Assembly (NCBI GenBank): GCA_900763685.1
Contig: CAAFLF010000019.1
Coordinates: forward strand, 18,160-82,159
Direction of reading: 5' to 3'
Source: an uncultured Oscillospiraceae bacterium
GTDB lineage: Bacteria > Bacillota > Clostridia > Oscillospirales > Oscillospiraceae
Length of the DNA stretch: 64,000 nucleotides
Position numbers and translations under genes: made by a program. Positions 16,929 to 24,894 of the stretch are shown here, piece after piece; the first letter of the stretch is position 1, and each line of letters starts with the position of its first letter. Under the pieces are notes generated by a model that did no database searches, was not told where the DNA came from, and was given only the letters and a program-made list of their open reading frames with translations.

Positions 16929-17642
16929 TCATAGCTCCCAGCTCTGGGGCTCCCGCGTTACCGGTAGAACGTGTCCCGCCTGCTCCGGGTGCTTTTGGAG
17001 GAAGCGCTCCGTGGGGGAGTAGTCCTCCCACTGGTGCATGGGGATGACGGTCCCCAGCTCCGCCAGGTCCAGGAGGTAGCGGAGCCCCCAGTCCTCGGCC
17101 TCCTTCAGCCGCCCGTCCAGGGGGACGAAGGCAAGGTCGATCCTCCGCCCCCGCAGGGGCTCCGTGAAGGCCTTGAAGTTGGCCGCCATGGTGCCGTTGT
17201 CGGCTTTGGGCTCCCCCTCCCAGTGCCACCAGTGGAGGTCCCCGGCGTGGTAGATGGTCTTCCCATCCGCCGTCACCAGGTACGCGACTCCGGCGTCTGT
17301 GGACCGCAGGGCCTCCACCCGGACGCCGGGGATAGCCTCGAAGTCGTCCCCGCCCCGGACCAGGCGGCACTTGGCGGCGGTGGCCTCGCTGACGCCCCAG
17401 CGGGCCATGCTGCCGCGCCCTAAGTGGATGCCCTTCCCTAGGAAAAACCGGATCGCCCGCCGCCCGTTATCCAGGGGGAAGATATGGGGGTCGAAGTGGT
17501 CCTCGTGGCCGTGGCTCACAAAGACCAGCAGGGGCTTCTCCGCCCGCAATGGCGGCAGCTCCCCCTTCCACCAGTCAAAGAGCAGGGTGACGGAGGGCAG
17601 CTCCACCAGGAAGCCGCTGTGGGCGAGATAGGTAACACGCAT
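16929..17642 (-). CDS. Metallo-beta-lactamase-fold hydrolase, UlaG-like
   Basis: A 237-residue zinc-dependent hydrolase. FVSHGHEDHFDPHIF carries the HxHxDH metal motif, and HAGDLHWWHWEG holds a further histidine/aspartate pair; the start MRVTYLAHSGFLVEL matches L-ascorbate-6-phosphate lactonase-like MBL proteins. Substrate unknown. It is convergent with the gene before it and divergent from mutY. Confidence 0.85.
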   Translation of the reverse strand: MRVTYLAHSGFLVELPSVTLLFDWWKGELPPLRAEKPLLVFVSHGHEDHFDPHIFPLDNGRRAIRFFLGKGIHLGRGSMARWGVSEATAAKCRLVRGGDDFEAIPGVRVEALRSTDAGVAYLVTADGKTIYHAGDLHWWHWEGEPKADNGTMAANFKAFTEPLRGRRIDLAFVPLDGRLKEAEDWGLRYLLDLAELGTVIPMHQWEDYSPTERFLQKHPEQAGHVLPVTREPQSWEL

Positions 17643-17716
17643 GGGATTCTCCTTCTCCGGCGGGGCCGGGTAAAATCTTGACAGGAAGGCCCTGCCGTGG
17701 AACCGTGCGAAAGGCG

Positions 17717-17745
17717 TTGCCAGCGGCGGGGAGCTGTGGTACTAT
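17717..17745 (+). promoter_or_regulatory. Promoter of mutY placed 6 bases before its start codon
   Basis: TTGCCA (17717-17722), 17-bp spacer, TACTAT (17740-17745). The expected transcription start (6-7 bases after the -10) falls on the mutY ATG at 17752, and no Shine-Dalgarno sequence lies in between, so the mRNA would be leaderless. Confidence 0.65.
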
Positions 17746-17751
17746 CATAGC

Positions 17752-18834
17752 ATGAAAACGACCGAATTGACAACCGAAGAAGTGCTCTCCGCCTTCGGCC
17801 AGCGGCTGCTGCCCTGGTTTTACCAGGCGGCCCGGGACCTCCCCTGGCGGCACACCGACGATCCCTACGCCATCTGGGTCTCAGAGATCATGCTCCAGCA
17901 GACCCGGGTGGCGGCGGTGCTGGGGTACTATGACCGCTTCCTTGCGGCCTTCCCCACGGTGGAGGTTTTGGCCCAGGCCCCGGAGGAGCGGCTCATGAAG
18001 CTCTGGGAGGGCCTTGGCTACTACAGCCGGGCCCGAAACCTCCAGCGCTGCGCGAAGATGGTGTCCGGGGAGCTGGGCGGCCGCTTCCCGGAGACCTACG
18101 AGGGCCTTTTGAAGCTCCCCGGCGTCGGGGACTATACGGCGGCGGCGGTGGCCTCCGCCGCCTTTGGCCAACGCTGCCCGGCGGTGGACGGCAATGTCTA
18201 CCGGGTCCTGACCCGCCTGACGGACTGCCCGGACTCCATCGGGGATACCGCCGTCAAGCGCCGGATCCGGGACTGGGCCGAGTCCGCCATGCCCCAGGAT
18301 AAGCGCGGCATCCGCCTCTATAACCAGGCCACCATGGACCTGGGGGCCACCGTCTGCATCCCTGTGGGCGCTCCCCGCTGCGATGTCTGCCCCATGGCGG
18401 AGGTCTGCCTTGCCCGCCTCCGGGGAACGGCGGAAAACCGCCCCGTCAAGGCCCCCAAAAAGCCCCGGAAGGTGGAGGAGCGCACCGTCTTCGTCCTTCT
18501 CCGGGGGGAGGAGACCGCCCTCCGGAAGCGAGGGGCCAGGGGCCTCCTCGCGGGCCTCTGGGAGTTCCCCAATGTGGCGGGCAAGCTGACGGAAGCCCAG
18601 GTGACGGAGGCCCTGGGCCTCTGGGGCCTCACGGTGAAGGACTGGCGCCGGCGCCTCACCGCCCGGCACATCTTCACCCATGTGGAGTGGGATATGCTCT
18701 GCTATGTGCTGGAGGTGGAAGGTGACGGTCCGGATCTCACCTGGCTGGACCGGGCGGGCTTCGCCCAGGCGGCGCTGCCCTCGGCCTTCCGCCGCTGTAC
18801 GGAAGCTCTGCAAGAACGATGGGAGGGACAGTAA
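17752..18834 (+). CDS. mutY: A/G-specific adenine DNA glycosylase MutY
   Basis: A 360-residue base-excision repair enzyme that removes adenine mispaired with 8-oxoguanine. Seen: DLPWRHTDDPYAIWVSEIML with QQTR next to it, helix-hairpin-helix LPGVGDYTAAAVASAAFGQ followed by the catalytic VDGNVYRVL, an iron-sulfur loop of the form CX6CX2CX5C (from C196 or so; CDVCPMAEVC), and a C-terminal NUDIX-like domain. First gene of a five-gene run; its stop is directly followed by the next ATG. It appears to lack a leader. Confidence 0.96.
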   Translation: MKTTELTTEEVLSAFGQRLLPWFYQAARDLPWRHTDDPYAIWVSEIMLQQTRVAAVLGYYDRFLAAFPTVEVLAQAPEERLMKLWEGLGYYSRARNLQRCAKMVSGELGGRFPETYEGLLKLPGVGDYTAAAVASAAFGQRCPAVDGNVYRVLTRLTDCPDSIGDTAVKRRIRDWAESAMPQDKRGIRLYNQATMDLGATVCIPVGAPRCDVCPMAEVCLARLRGTAENRPVKAPKKPRKVEERTVFVLLRGEETALRKRGARGLLAGLWEFPNVAGKLTEAQVTEALGLWGLTVKDWRRRLTARHIFTHVEWDMLCYVLEVEGDGPDLTWLDRAGFAQAALPSAFRRCTEALQERWEGQ

Positions 18835-19122
18835 ATGAGCCTGATTTTCGGATTCCTCAAGCTCCTGGGGGGACTGCTGGTCCTCCTGCTGCGTCTGGCG
18901 CTTCCCATCGCCATCATCGTCTTCGCCATCTGGCTCATCCGCCGGGGCGCCTCCGGCGGGACGAAGCGCGATACCGGCGGGGCCACCCAGCGCCAGGACC
19001 CCAAGCCCCACTTCAAGGGCCCCGTCATGACCGTCTCCTACCGGGAGGTCAAGGACGAAAAGGACAGTAAAAGCGACAAAAGATACGAAAAAAGCGATGA
19101 AAACGGGGAGGGCCAGGCATGA
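18835..19122 (+). CDS. Small membrane protein, unknown
   Basis: A 95-residue protein with one or two hydrophobic segments (residues 2-36, including LLGGLLVLLLRLALPIAIIV) and a charged, lysine-rich cytosolic tail (DEKDSKSDKRYEKSDE). Starts on the base after the mutY stop and overlaps the next small gene by ATGA. No known family recognised. Confidence 0.65.
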   Translation: MSLIFGFLKLLGGLLVLLLRLALPIAIIVFAIWLIRRGASGGTKRDTGGATQRQDPKPHFKGPVMTVSYREVKDEKDSKSDKRYEKSDENGEGQA

Positions 19123-19295
19123 GACTTCTGAACCTGGCCCTCCTTGCCCTGCTCTTCCTGCTGCTGCGCAAGCTCTGCTGGTGCCTCCGCTGGCTCTGGT
19201 GCTGGCGGCACGGCAAGCCCACGCCGGAGCCGATCTCCTTCCTGCCCCGGCGCAGCGGGCGACAGTTTGAGGAGCATATTGAAAGGGAGGAATGA
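19119..19295 (+). CDS. 58-residue Trp/Cys/Arg-rich membrane-associated peptide, unknown
   Basis: A short gene overlapping the preceding stop by ATGA and ending 3 bases before the PfkB start. The product begins MRLLNLALLALLFLLLRKLC, continues with WCLRWLWCWRHG (five tryptophans, three cysteines in the region) and ends in a charged tail. The end of the gene carries GAAAGGGAGG, the ribosome binding site of the next gene. Translational coupling on both sides supports a real gene. No family recognised. Confidence 0.6.
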   Translation: MRLLNLALLALLFLLLRKLCWCLRWLWCWRHGKPTPEPISFLPRRSGRQFEEHIEREE

Positions 19296-19298
19296 CCC

Positions 19299-20231
19299 AT
19301 GAAGACCCTGATCCTGGGCTCCACGGTGGTGGATGTGATCCTCCGCCTGCCCCGGCTCCCCCGGAGCCAGGAGTCCCGCAACATCTACCACCAGGAGCTC
19401 CGCCTGGGCGGCTGCGCCTTCAACGCCTCGGAGGCCCTGCGCCGCTTCGGGGCGGACTACACCCTGTTCTCCCCCATCGGCGGCGGAGTCTACGGGGACT
19501 ATGTCCGCCGGGAGCTGGGAAAGCTGGGGGTCTCCAGCCCCATCCCTGCCCCGGCGGCGGAGAACGGCTGCTGCTACTGCTTCGTGGAGGAGGGCGGCGA
19601 GCGGACCTTTATCTCCTACCACGGGGCGGAGTACCGCTTCGAGAAGCCCTGGTTCGACGCCCTCCACGCCGCCGACTATTCCGCCGCCTACCTCTGCGCC
19701 CTGGAGGTGGAGGAGGAAGGCGGGGAGAACCTTTTGGACTTCCTGGAAGCCCACCCGGACCTTCCCGTCTGGTTCGCCCCCGGTCCCCGGCTCGCCGCCC
19801 TGCGGGAGGAGCGCTTCCGCCGCTGCCTTGCCCTCCATCCCACCCTGCACCTGAACGAGGGGGAATCCCTGGAGACCGCCCGCCGCTGCGGAAAGACGGC
19901 GGCCACGCCGGAGGAGGCCGCCCGTGCCCTCCACGCCGTCACCGGCTCCCCGGTGATCGTCACCCTGGGGGGTGACGGCTGCCTCTACGAGACCGGGACG
20001 GAGCGGGGCCACATCCCCCCGGTGAAGACGGCGGTGGCGGACACCATCGGCGCCGGGGACGCCCACGTGGGCGCCCTCATGGCCCGCCAGGCCCTGGGGG
20101 ACGACTGGCGCACCGCCCTCACCATTGCCAACCACTACGCCGCCGCCGTCACCGCCGTCACCGGGGCCCAGCTGGGGGACGGCGACTTCGCCGCCCTGAA
20201 AGAGCGCCTCACCCGGGAGGGCCTGCTATGA
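19299..20231 (+). CDS. PfkB-family carbohydrate/nucleoside kinase
   Basis: A 310-residue ribokinase-like sugar kinase. The start LILGSTVVDVILRLPRLP, followed by GGCAFNASEALRRFGADYTL, fits PfkB motif 1, and DTIGAGDAHVGALMARQAL is motif 2 with the catalytic aspartate (GAGD). The substrate cannot be told: ribokinase, pseudouridine kinase and fructokinase types all fit. It overlaps the next gene by ATGA. Fourth gene of the mutY run. Confidence 0.87.
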   Translation: MKTLILGSTVVDVILRLPRLPRSQESRNIYHQELRLGGCAFNASEALRRFGADYTLFSPIGGGVYGDYVRRELGKLGVSSPIPAPAAENGCCYCFVEEGGERTFISYHGAEYRFEKPWFDALHAADYSAAYLCALEVEEEGGENLLDFLEAHPDLPVWFAPGPRLAALREERFRRCLALHPTLHLNEGESLETARRCGKTAATPEEAARALHAVTGSPVIVTLGGDGCLYETGTERGHIPPVKTAVADTIGAGDAHVGALMARQALGDDWRTALTIANHYAAAVTAVTGAQLGDGDFAALKERLTREGLL

Positions 20232-21097
20232 TCTGCGCCCTCTGCCCCCGGAACTGCGGCGCGGAGCGGACCGGGACGAAGGCCGGTGGTTACTGCGCCA
20301 TGCCCAGCCTGCCGAGAGCGGCGAAAGCCATGCTCCACCTCTGGGAGGAGCCCTGCCTCGTGGGGGAGCACGGGGCCGGGACGGTCTTCTTCTCCGGCTG
20401 CAACCTCCGCTGCCGCTTCTGCCAGAACGGCGTCATCTCCCAGGGCGGAGAGGGCATCCCCGTCACGCCGGAGCGCCTGAGGGAGATCTACTGGGAGCTC
20501 ATCCGCCAGGGTGCGGCCTGCGTTGACCTGGTGACCCCCACCCACTTTACGGACGCCATCCTGGAATCCCTCTCCGAGCCCCTGCCGGTGCCCGTGGTCT
20601 GGAACAGCGGCGGCTATGAAAAGCCCGAGACCCTGCGGCGGCTCCAAGGCAAGGTCCAGATCTACCTCCCGGACCTCAAGTACGCCCTGCCGGGCCCCGC
20701 CAAGGCCTACTCCGGGGCGGAGGACTACTTTGACTGGGCCAGCGCCGCCATTTTAGAGATGTTCCGCCAGACCGGCCCCTACCGCATGGAAAATGGCCTC
20801 CTTCGCTCCGGCGTCGTCATCCGCCACCTGCTGCTCCCCGGCGAGGCGGAGAACACCCGCCGCTGCATCGACTGGGTGGCGGAGACCTTCCGCCCTGGGG
20901 ACGTGCTCTTCTCCCTCATGAGCCAGTATACCCCCCAGCCGGGGGCGGAGGGAAAGCTTGCCCGCCGGGTGACGAGGGCCGAGTACCGCGCCGCGGCGGA
21001 GTACATGGCCAACTGCTGCATCACCGACGGCTACACCCAGGAGCGCACCTCCGCCCGGGAGGAGTACACTCCGGATTTCGACCTCTCCGGCCTTTGA
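20228..21097 (+). CDS. PflX-like radical SAM protein
   Basis: A 289-residue radical SAM protein resembling the COG1313 (PflX) group related to pyruvate formate-lyase activases. Two cysteine clusters: an N-terminal CALCPRNCGAERT typical of this group, and CNLRCRFCQNGVISQGG with the CX3CX2C AdoMet motif. DLVTPTHFTDAI and VWNSGGYEKPETL are further group motifs. Real substrate unknown. No glycyl radical enzyme is adjacent, so an activase role is not supported here. Starts within the last codons of the kinase gene. Confidence 0.85.
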   Translation: MICALCPRNCGAERTGTKAGGYCAMPSLPRAAKAMLHLWEEPCLVGEHGAGTVFFSGCNLRCRFCQNGVISQGGEGIPVTPERLREIYWELIRQGAACVDLVTPTHFTDAILESLSEPLPVPVVWNSGGYEKPETLRRLQGKVQIYLPDLKYALPGPAKAYSGAEDYFDWASAAILEMFRQTGPYRMENGLLRSGVVIRHLLLPGEAENTRRCIDWVAETFRPGDVLFSLMSQYTPQPGAEGKLARRVTRAEYRAAAEYMANCCITDGYTQERTSAREEYTPDFDLSGL

Positions 21098-21118
21098 CCT
21101 CCCGCTTTTTCAGCGAAA

Positions 21119-21154
21119 AATCCCCCGGCGCCGCGGCGCCGGGGGATTCCTTTT
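21119..21154. terminator. Terminator of the mutY run, convergent with the ECF gene
   Basis: Near-perfect palindrome AATCCCCCGGCGCC / GGCGCCGGGGGATT followed by CCTTTTTT on the plus strand; on the minus strand it is followed by TTTTTCGC. Works for both directions. Confidence 0.93.
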
Positions 21155-21162
21155 TTCTCGCG

Positions 21163-21666
21163 TTACCGCTGGATGGCGGGGAACTCCTTCTGCACGGCGC
21201 TGCTCCGGCCCAGGGCGGCGGAGAGCAGCCAGAAGGCGGCGATGCCGAAGGCCGCCTGCATGAGGTTGGAGGGGATGCCCACGGCGGCGCCCATGAGGGA
21301 GCCGGTCAGCATACCGTCAAAGACCCAGTACCCCACGATCATCAGAGCCTCGGCGGGCAGGGTGGGCAGGAGACGGCCCTTTCCCTTGCGCAGCAGCAGC
21401 CCCGCGATGATGGCCATGCCGCCCTTGATGAGCAGCGTCGCCGGGGCGTAGAGGGGATAGCCGATGAGGTCCGCCAGGGCGGAGCCGATGCCGGCGGCGG
21501 CAGCCCCATACCAGGGCCCCAGGAGCCAGGCGGAGAGCAGGACCAGAGTGTCGCCCAGGTTCATGTAGCCGCCGCTGGGGGAGGGGACGCGGACCACCAT
21601 GGTGGCGGCGCAGGTGAGGGCGGCCAGAACGCCGGTGATGGCGATGATACGGGCTTTTCGCTGCAC
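21163..21666 (-). CDS. ECF transporter substrate-binding (S) component
   Basis: A 167-residue, six-helix membrane protein. The pattern ITGVLAALTCAATMVVRVP, GGYMNLGDTLVLLSAWLLGP and GSALADLIGYPLYAPATLLIK is typical of ECF-type vitamin/metabolite S-components (COG4720-like). It needs the shared EcfA/A'/T module, which is not in the window. The start is GTG 21666 (AAGAAGG upstream). It has its own promoter with a palindrome over the start region. The vitamin transported is not evident; no riboswitch fits the 50-base leader. Confidence 0.85.
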   Translation of the reverse strand: MQRKARIIAITGVLAALTCAATMVVRVPSPSGGYMNLGDTLVLLSAWLLGPWYGAAAAGIGSALADLIGYPLYAPATLLIKGGMAIIAGLLLRKGKGRLLPTLPAEALMIVGYWVFDGMLTGSLMGAAVGIPSNLMQAAFGIAAFWLLSAALGRSSAVQKEFPAIQR

Positions 21667-21687
21667 AGAGAAGACCTTCTTTCAAAA

Positions 21688-21750
21688 ATGGTATGAAGAA
21701 TGAGCTTTGCGAGTCTGCCATACCATATCACAGTTCGCCCAGTTTGTAAA
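21688..21750 (-). promoter_or_regulatory. Promoter and operator-like palindrome of the ECF S-component gene
   Basis: On the minus strand, TTTACA (21750-21745), 17-bp spacer, TATGGT (21727-21722). A perfect inverted repeat ATGGTATG (21688-21695) / CATACCAT (21719-21726) overlaps the -10 and spans the transcription start, as a repressor operator would. Regulator unknown. Confidence 0.65.
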
Positions 21751-21854
21751 CCCCCTTTTCAACCTATTATTTTGGTATGTTGATAGTTTTCCCAGATACC
21801 CGCCCCCGCCGCGGCTGATACCGCCCCCGCCGCCCTGGGGAAAAGCGGAAAAAA

Positions 21855-21880
21855 GCCCCGGAGGCTTCCGCCTCCGGGGC
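21855..21880 (-). terminator. Terminator of the lipoprotein gene
   Basis: Stem GCCCCGGAGGC / GCCTCCGGGGC with loop TTCC; on the minus strand it is followed by TTTTTTCCGC. Confidence 0.88.
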
Positions 21881-21886
21881 CGCTTC

Positions 21887-22540
21887 TCAGCGCAGGATCT
21901 CGGTGGTCTGGGCCATGGTGGTCATGGCCTCCAGCACCAGGGCCTTCTGCTCGGCCGCATAGTAGGTGCCGGTGTAGAGGCACAGCTGCCCGTCCACCAC
22001 CACGTAGAGCAGCAGCTGGTCCGTGTCCGGGATGGCGGTGATGGCCTCCCGGCCGCCCATCTGCTCCAGCCAGGCCTCGGTCCAGGCGCCGTTGTCCAGC
22101 ATCCAGTCCACGGTCTCGTCGGTGAAGGACAGGGTCTCCTCCATGTAGATGACGGGGCTGCCGTTGAGGCTCAGGACCTTGGCCTCCGTGATGTTCATGA
22201 AGGGTCCTTCCTCGGCGATGCTGTCCACCAGGTCGTCCTTGTCGGACTCACTGAGGCTGCCCTTCCAGGAGCTGGAGATCTGGGCGTTGATGTTGACGGC
22301 CTGGTCGGAACTCGCCGTCTCCTGATAGTAAACGGAGAGGGGGTCGGTGTTGGGCTCCGCCACCCAGTCCGCCTTGGGGAAGCTGACCTTCAGGCTGGAG
22401 TTCTCGGCGGATTCCAGCTCCATGGCGCTGGTGTCCACCGCCGCGAGCTCCGGGTAGTCCACGCTGGGCTCGCTGCCGCAGCCCGCCAGCAGACCCAGGC
22501 ACAGCGCCAGCGCCAGCAGCAGGGAAAGGTGTCTTCTCAT
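21887..22540 (-). CDS. Putative lipoprotein, unknown function
   Basis: A 217-residue exported protein. Signal peptide MRRHLSLLLALALCLGLLAGCG has a lipobox LLAGC with the lipidated cysteine at residue 21. The mature part is soluble and acidic with no recognised domain; the middle (NGSPVIYMEETLSFTDETVD, then YVVVDGQLCLYTGTYYA) suggests a beta-rich fold. Separate terminator downstream. It lies downstream of the thiolase but 57 bases away, so co-transcription is possible. Confidence 0.75.
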   Translation of the reverse strand: MRRHLSLLLALALCLGLLAGCGSEPSVDYPELAAVDTSAMELESAENSSLKVSFPKADWVAEPNTDPLSVYYQETASSDQAVNINAQISSSWKGSLSESDKDDLVDSIAEEGPFMNITEAKVLSLNGSPVIYMEETLSFTDETVDWMLDNGAWTEAWLEQMGGREAITAIPDTDQLLLYVVVDGQLCLYTGTYYAAEQKALVLEAMTTMAQTTEILR

Positions 22541-22597
22541 TCTGAAAGTTCTCCTTTATCTCGTTATTCTGCCGGGGACAGACCGTCCCCGGGGGAT

Positions 22598-23863
22598 TCA
22601 GCACTTCTCGAAAACCGTGGCGGTGCCCATGCCGCCGCCGATGCAGAGGGTGGCCATGCCCCGCCTGGCCTCGGGACGCTTGGCCATCTCGTGGAGCAGG
22701 GTCACGATGATCCGGGCGCCGGAGCAGCCGATGGGGTGCCCCAGGGCGATGGCTCCGCCGTTGACGTTGAGCTTGGCGTCGTCCAGCCCCAGCTCCCGTG
22801 CCACCGCCACGGACTGGGCGGCGAAGGCCTCATTGGCCTCCACGAGATCGATGTCCGCGACGCCCACCCCGGCCTTTTCCATGGCCTTGCGGCAGGCGGG
22901 CACCGGGCCCACGCCCATGATCTTGGGGTCCACCCCCGCCTGGCCCCAGCCGATGAGCTTCGCCATGGGGGTGAGACCGTACTTCTTCACGGCTTCGCCG
23001 CTGGCCACGATCAGTGCGGCGCCGCCGTCGTTGAGGCCGGAGGCGTTGGCCGCCGTCACCCGCTGGACGCGCTTGCCGCAGTGCTCTTCATGGACCGCCT
23101 CCGGGGAGGGCTCGAAGGTGTGGACCACCGTCTCACTGAGATCCTCCGGCCCTACGGGGAAGGCCCCCCGGAGCTTCGCCACGCTCTCGGCGGTGGTGCC
23201 GGGCTTGGGATACTCGTCCACGGCGAAGTCCACGGTCTCGCGCTTCCGGCGGACGGGCACGGGAACGATCTCGTCGGCGAAGCGCCCGCTCTCAATGGCC
23301 GCCACGGCCTTCTGCTGGGACGCCGCCGCGAAGGCGTCCAGCTCCTGCCGGGTGATGCCCCAGAGGTCGCAGACGTTCTCCGCCGTGGTGCCCATGTGGT
23401 AGTCGTTGTAGGCGTCCCAGAGACCGTCCCGGATCATGGTGTCGATCATGGTCACGTCCCCCATCCGGGCGCCGAAGCGGGTCTGGTTGGAGGCGTAGGC
23501 CGCCCGGCTCATGCTCTCGGCGCCGCCGCAGACGATGAGCTCCGCGTCCTCCGCCCGGATGGCACGGGCGGCCTCCATCACAGTCTTCATGCCGGAGCCG
23601 CAGACCATGTTCAGGGTGAAGGCCGGGACGGAGTAGGGGATCCCCGCCCGGATGCCAACCTGGCGGGCCACGTTCTGGCCGAGACCCGCGGTGAGGACGC
23701 CGCCGAAGATGACCTCGTCCACCCACTCCGGCTTGACGTTTGCCCGCCGCAGGGCTTCCTTCACGGCGATGGCCCCCAGCTCCACGGCGGGGGTATCCTT
23801 CAGCGCGCCGCCGTAGCTCCCGATGGGGGTGCGGCAGCAGTTCACGATGTAAACTTCCTTCAT
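22598..23863 (-). CDS. thlA: Acetyl-CoA acetyltransferase (thiolase)
   Basis: A 421-residue thiolase condensing two acetyl-CoA to acetoacetyl-CoA, the first step towards butyryl-CoA or other C4 products. Catalytic residues are present: C88 (NMVCGSG), H376 (GHPIG) and C407 (LCIGGG); NEAFAAQS is conserved. It is about 28 residues longer than usual (about 392): residues 238-267, just before [12 protein letters not shown], form an insert containing [17 protein letters not shown]. Other butyrate genes (hbd, crt, bcd) are not in the window. The gene symbol is by homology. Confidence 0.92.
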   Translation of the reverse strand: MKEVYIVNCCRTPIGSYGGALKDTPAVELGAIAVKEALRRANVKPEWVDEVIFGGVLTAGLGQNVARQVGIRAGIPYSVPAFTLNMVCGSGMKTVMEAARAIRAEDAELIVCGGAESMSRAAYASNQTRFGARMGDVTMIDTMIRDGLWDAYNDYHMGTTAENVCDLWGITRQELDAFAAASQQKAVAAIESGRFADEIVPVPVRRKRETVDFAVDEYPKPGTTAESVAKLRGAFPVGPEDLSETVVHTFEPSPEAVHEEHCGKRVQRVTAANASGLNDGGAALIVASGEAVKKYGLTPMAKLIGWGQAGVDPKIMGVGPVPACRKAMEKAGVGVADIDLVEANEAFAAQSVAVARELGLDDAKLNVNGGAIALGHPIGCSGARIIVTLLHEMAKRPEARRGMATLCIGGGMGTATVFEKC

Positions 23864-23967
23864 GTTCTCTCTTTCCTCCTGTCCCCGCCAGGGCGGGGTA
23901 GCCTTCCCTCCATTTTAACACCTTCCGGCAAAAAGCGCAACGGGAAGCGCCACATTCCGGCAAGGGA

Positions 23968-23995
23968 AAAGGGGCCGCCTTCCGGCGGCCCCTTT
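23968..23995 (-). terminator. Terminator of the nitroreductase gene
   Basis: Stem GGGGCCGCC / GGCGGCCCC with loop TTCC flanked by A and T runs; on the minus strand it is followed by TTTTCCC. Separates the nitroreductase from the thiolase. Confidence 0.85.
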
Positions 23996-24003
23996 CCATG
24001 CGC

Positions 24004-24534
24004 TCAGTCCACGAACTTCACGAAGTCCGCCTTCCGGGGCGCGGCGGCGGGGATGCCTCCCGCGGCGTAGCCCAGGACGCAGTTGCCGACGCCCACCAGC
24101 CCCTCCGGCAGACCCCAGCGCCGCAGCAGCGCCTTGCCCTCCGGCCCGGCGAAGACCTCCTCCGCCCGGTTGATCCAGCAGGAGGAAACGCCCAGGCTCC
24201 AGGCGGCGTTCATCAGGTTCCCCATCACCAGGGACCCGTCCCGCTGGGCATTGGCGGCGCTGGTGGCCTCCGGGTCCGCCAGCACCACCACCACGCAGGG
24301 CGCCCCGTAGAAGGGGTCACCGCTGGCCCCCATCACGGCGGCGTTCAGGGCGGAGAGCTCGGCGATGTCCTCCTTTTTCGTCAGCACCGCCATGGTGACG
24401 CTCTGCCGCCCCATGGCGGAGGGGGCGTACTTCCCGGCCTCCAGGATGGCCTCCAGCTTCTCCCGCTCCACCGGGCGGGGGTCATAGGCCCGCAGGCTGC
24501 GGCGGGTCTCCAATACGTTCAGCGTCTCATTCAT
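24004..24534 (-). CDS. Nitroreductase-family FMN oxidoreductase
   Basis: A 176-residue FMN-dependent oxidoreductase. The start MNETLNVLETRRSLRAYDPR contains the FMN-binding RRS/R motif, AILEAGKYAPSAMGRQS follows, and AWSLGVSSCWINRAEE and VGNCVLGYAAG are the usual later blocks. Electron acceptor unknown. Divergent from the sugar ABC importer. Own terminator. Confidence 0.88.
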   Translation of the reverse strand: MNETLNVLETRRSLRAYDPRPVEREKLEAILEAGKYAPSAMGRQSVTMAVLTKKEDIAELSALNAAVMGASGDPFYGAPCVVVVLADPEATSAANAQRDGSLVMGNLMNAAWSLGVSSCWINRAEEVFAGPEGKALLRRWGLPEGLVGVGNCVLGYAAGGIPAAAPRKADFVKFVD

Positions 24535-24652
24535 GGGACAGGCTCCTTTCCCGCGGCCCGGGGCCGCGCGGTCATTGCCCCTCTATTTTACCCCGGAGGG
24601 GGGCGGGATTGTCAAGAGGGAAGGGGAGGCGGCTGGGGAGGACCGGGAGAAA

Positions 24653-24674
24653 AAACGCGGGAAGTCCCGCGTTT
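24653..24674 (-). terminator. Minus-strand terminator-like hairpin without an assigned gene
   Basis: Perfect stem AAACGCGGG / CCCGCGTTT with loop AAGT. On the minus strand it is followed by TTTTTTCTCCC, a good T-run, yet no minus-strand gene lies between it and the ABC promoter 110 bases away. It could end a short RNA or antisense transcript. Confidence 0.45.
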
Positions 24675-24780
24675 CGCCCCCTCCAGGAGAAGGCGGCGGC
24701 CGCAGGCCTGCCAAAGTGCCCAAAACCAGGAAGTCCTTTTTGTGAAAGCATACAGAAATGCGAAAAGCGGCAGATTTCTT

Positions 24781-24809
24781 TTGCAATTTTTGCACAACTG
24801 CGTTACGAT
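24781..24809 (+). promoter_or_regulatory. Promoter of the sugar ABC importer operon
   Basis: TTGCAA (24781-24786), 17-bp spacer, TACGAT (24804-24809). The LacI-type operator follows at +8 or so. The 360-base divergent region 24535-24894 also holds a minus-strand hairpin; no gene was seen in it. Confidence 0.6.
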
Positions 24810-24823
24810 AGATACGGAAACGC

Positions 24824-24837
24824 TGGAAACGTTTCCA
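24824..24837. promoter_or_regulatory. LacI/GalR-type operator
   Basis: Perfect 14-bp palindrome TGGAAACGTTTCCA just downstream of the promoter. The central AAACGTTT is the classic core for LacI-family repressors, and a LacI gene lies in the same operon at 28335. Confidence 0.88.
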
Positions 24838-24894
24838 TAAACTGTTGACCCGTGTCTCTTGCAAAGACCCAAAATTTATGAGGAGGAACAAAAG

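Noticed and set aside
21744-21782. BirA-like half site TTGTAAACC upstream of the ECF gene
   Set aside because: No matching second half (GGTTTACAA) at 14-16 bases; the bases are part of the -35 box.
21707-24070. 787-residue plus-strand open frame across lipoprotein and thiolase genes
   Set aside because: Shadow of minus-strand genes with terminators and start signals; no domain seen.
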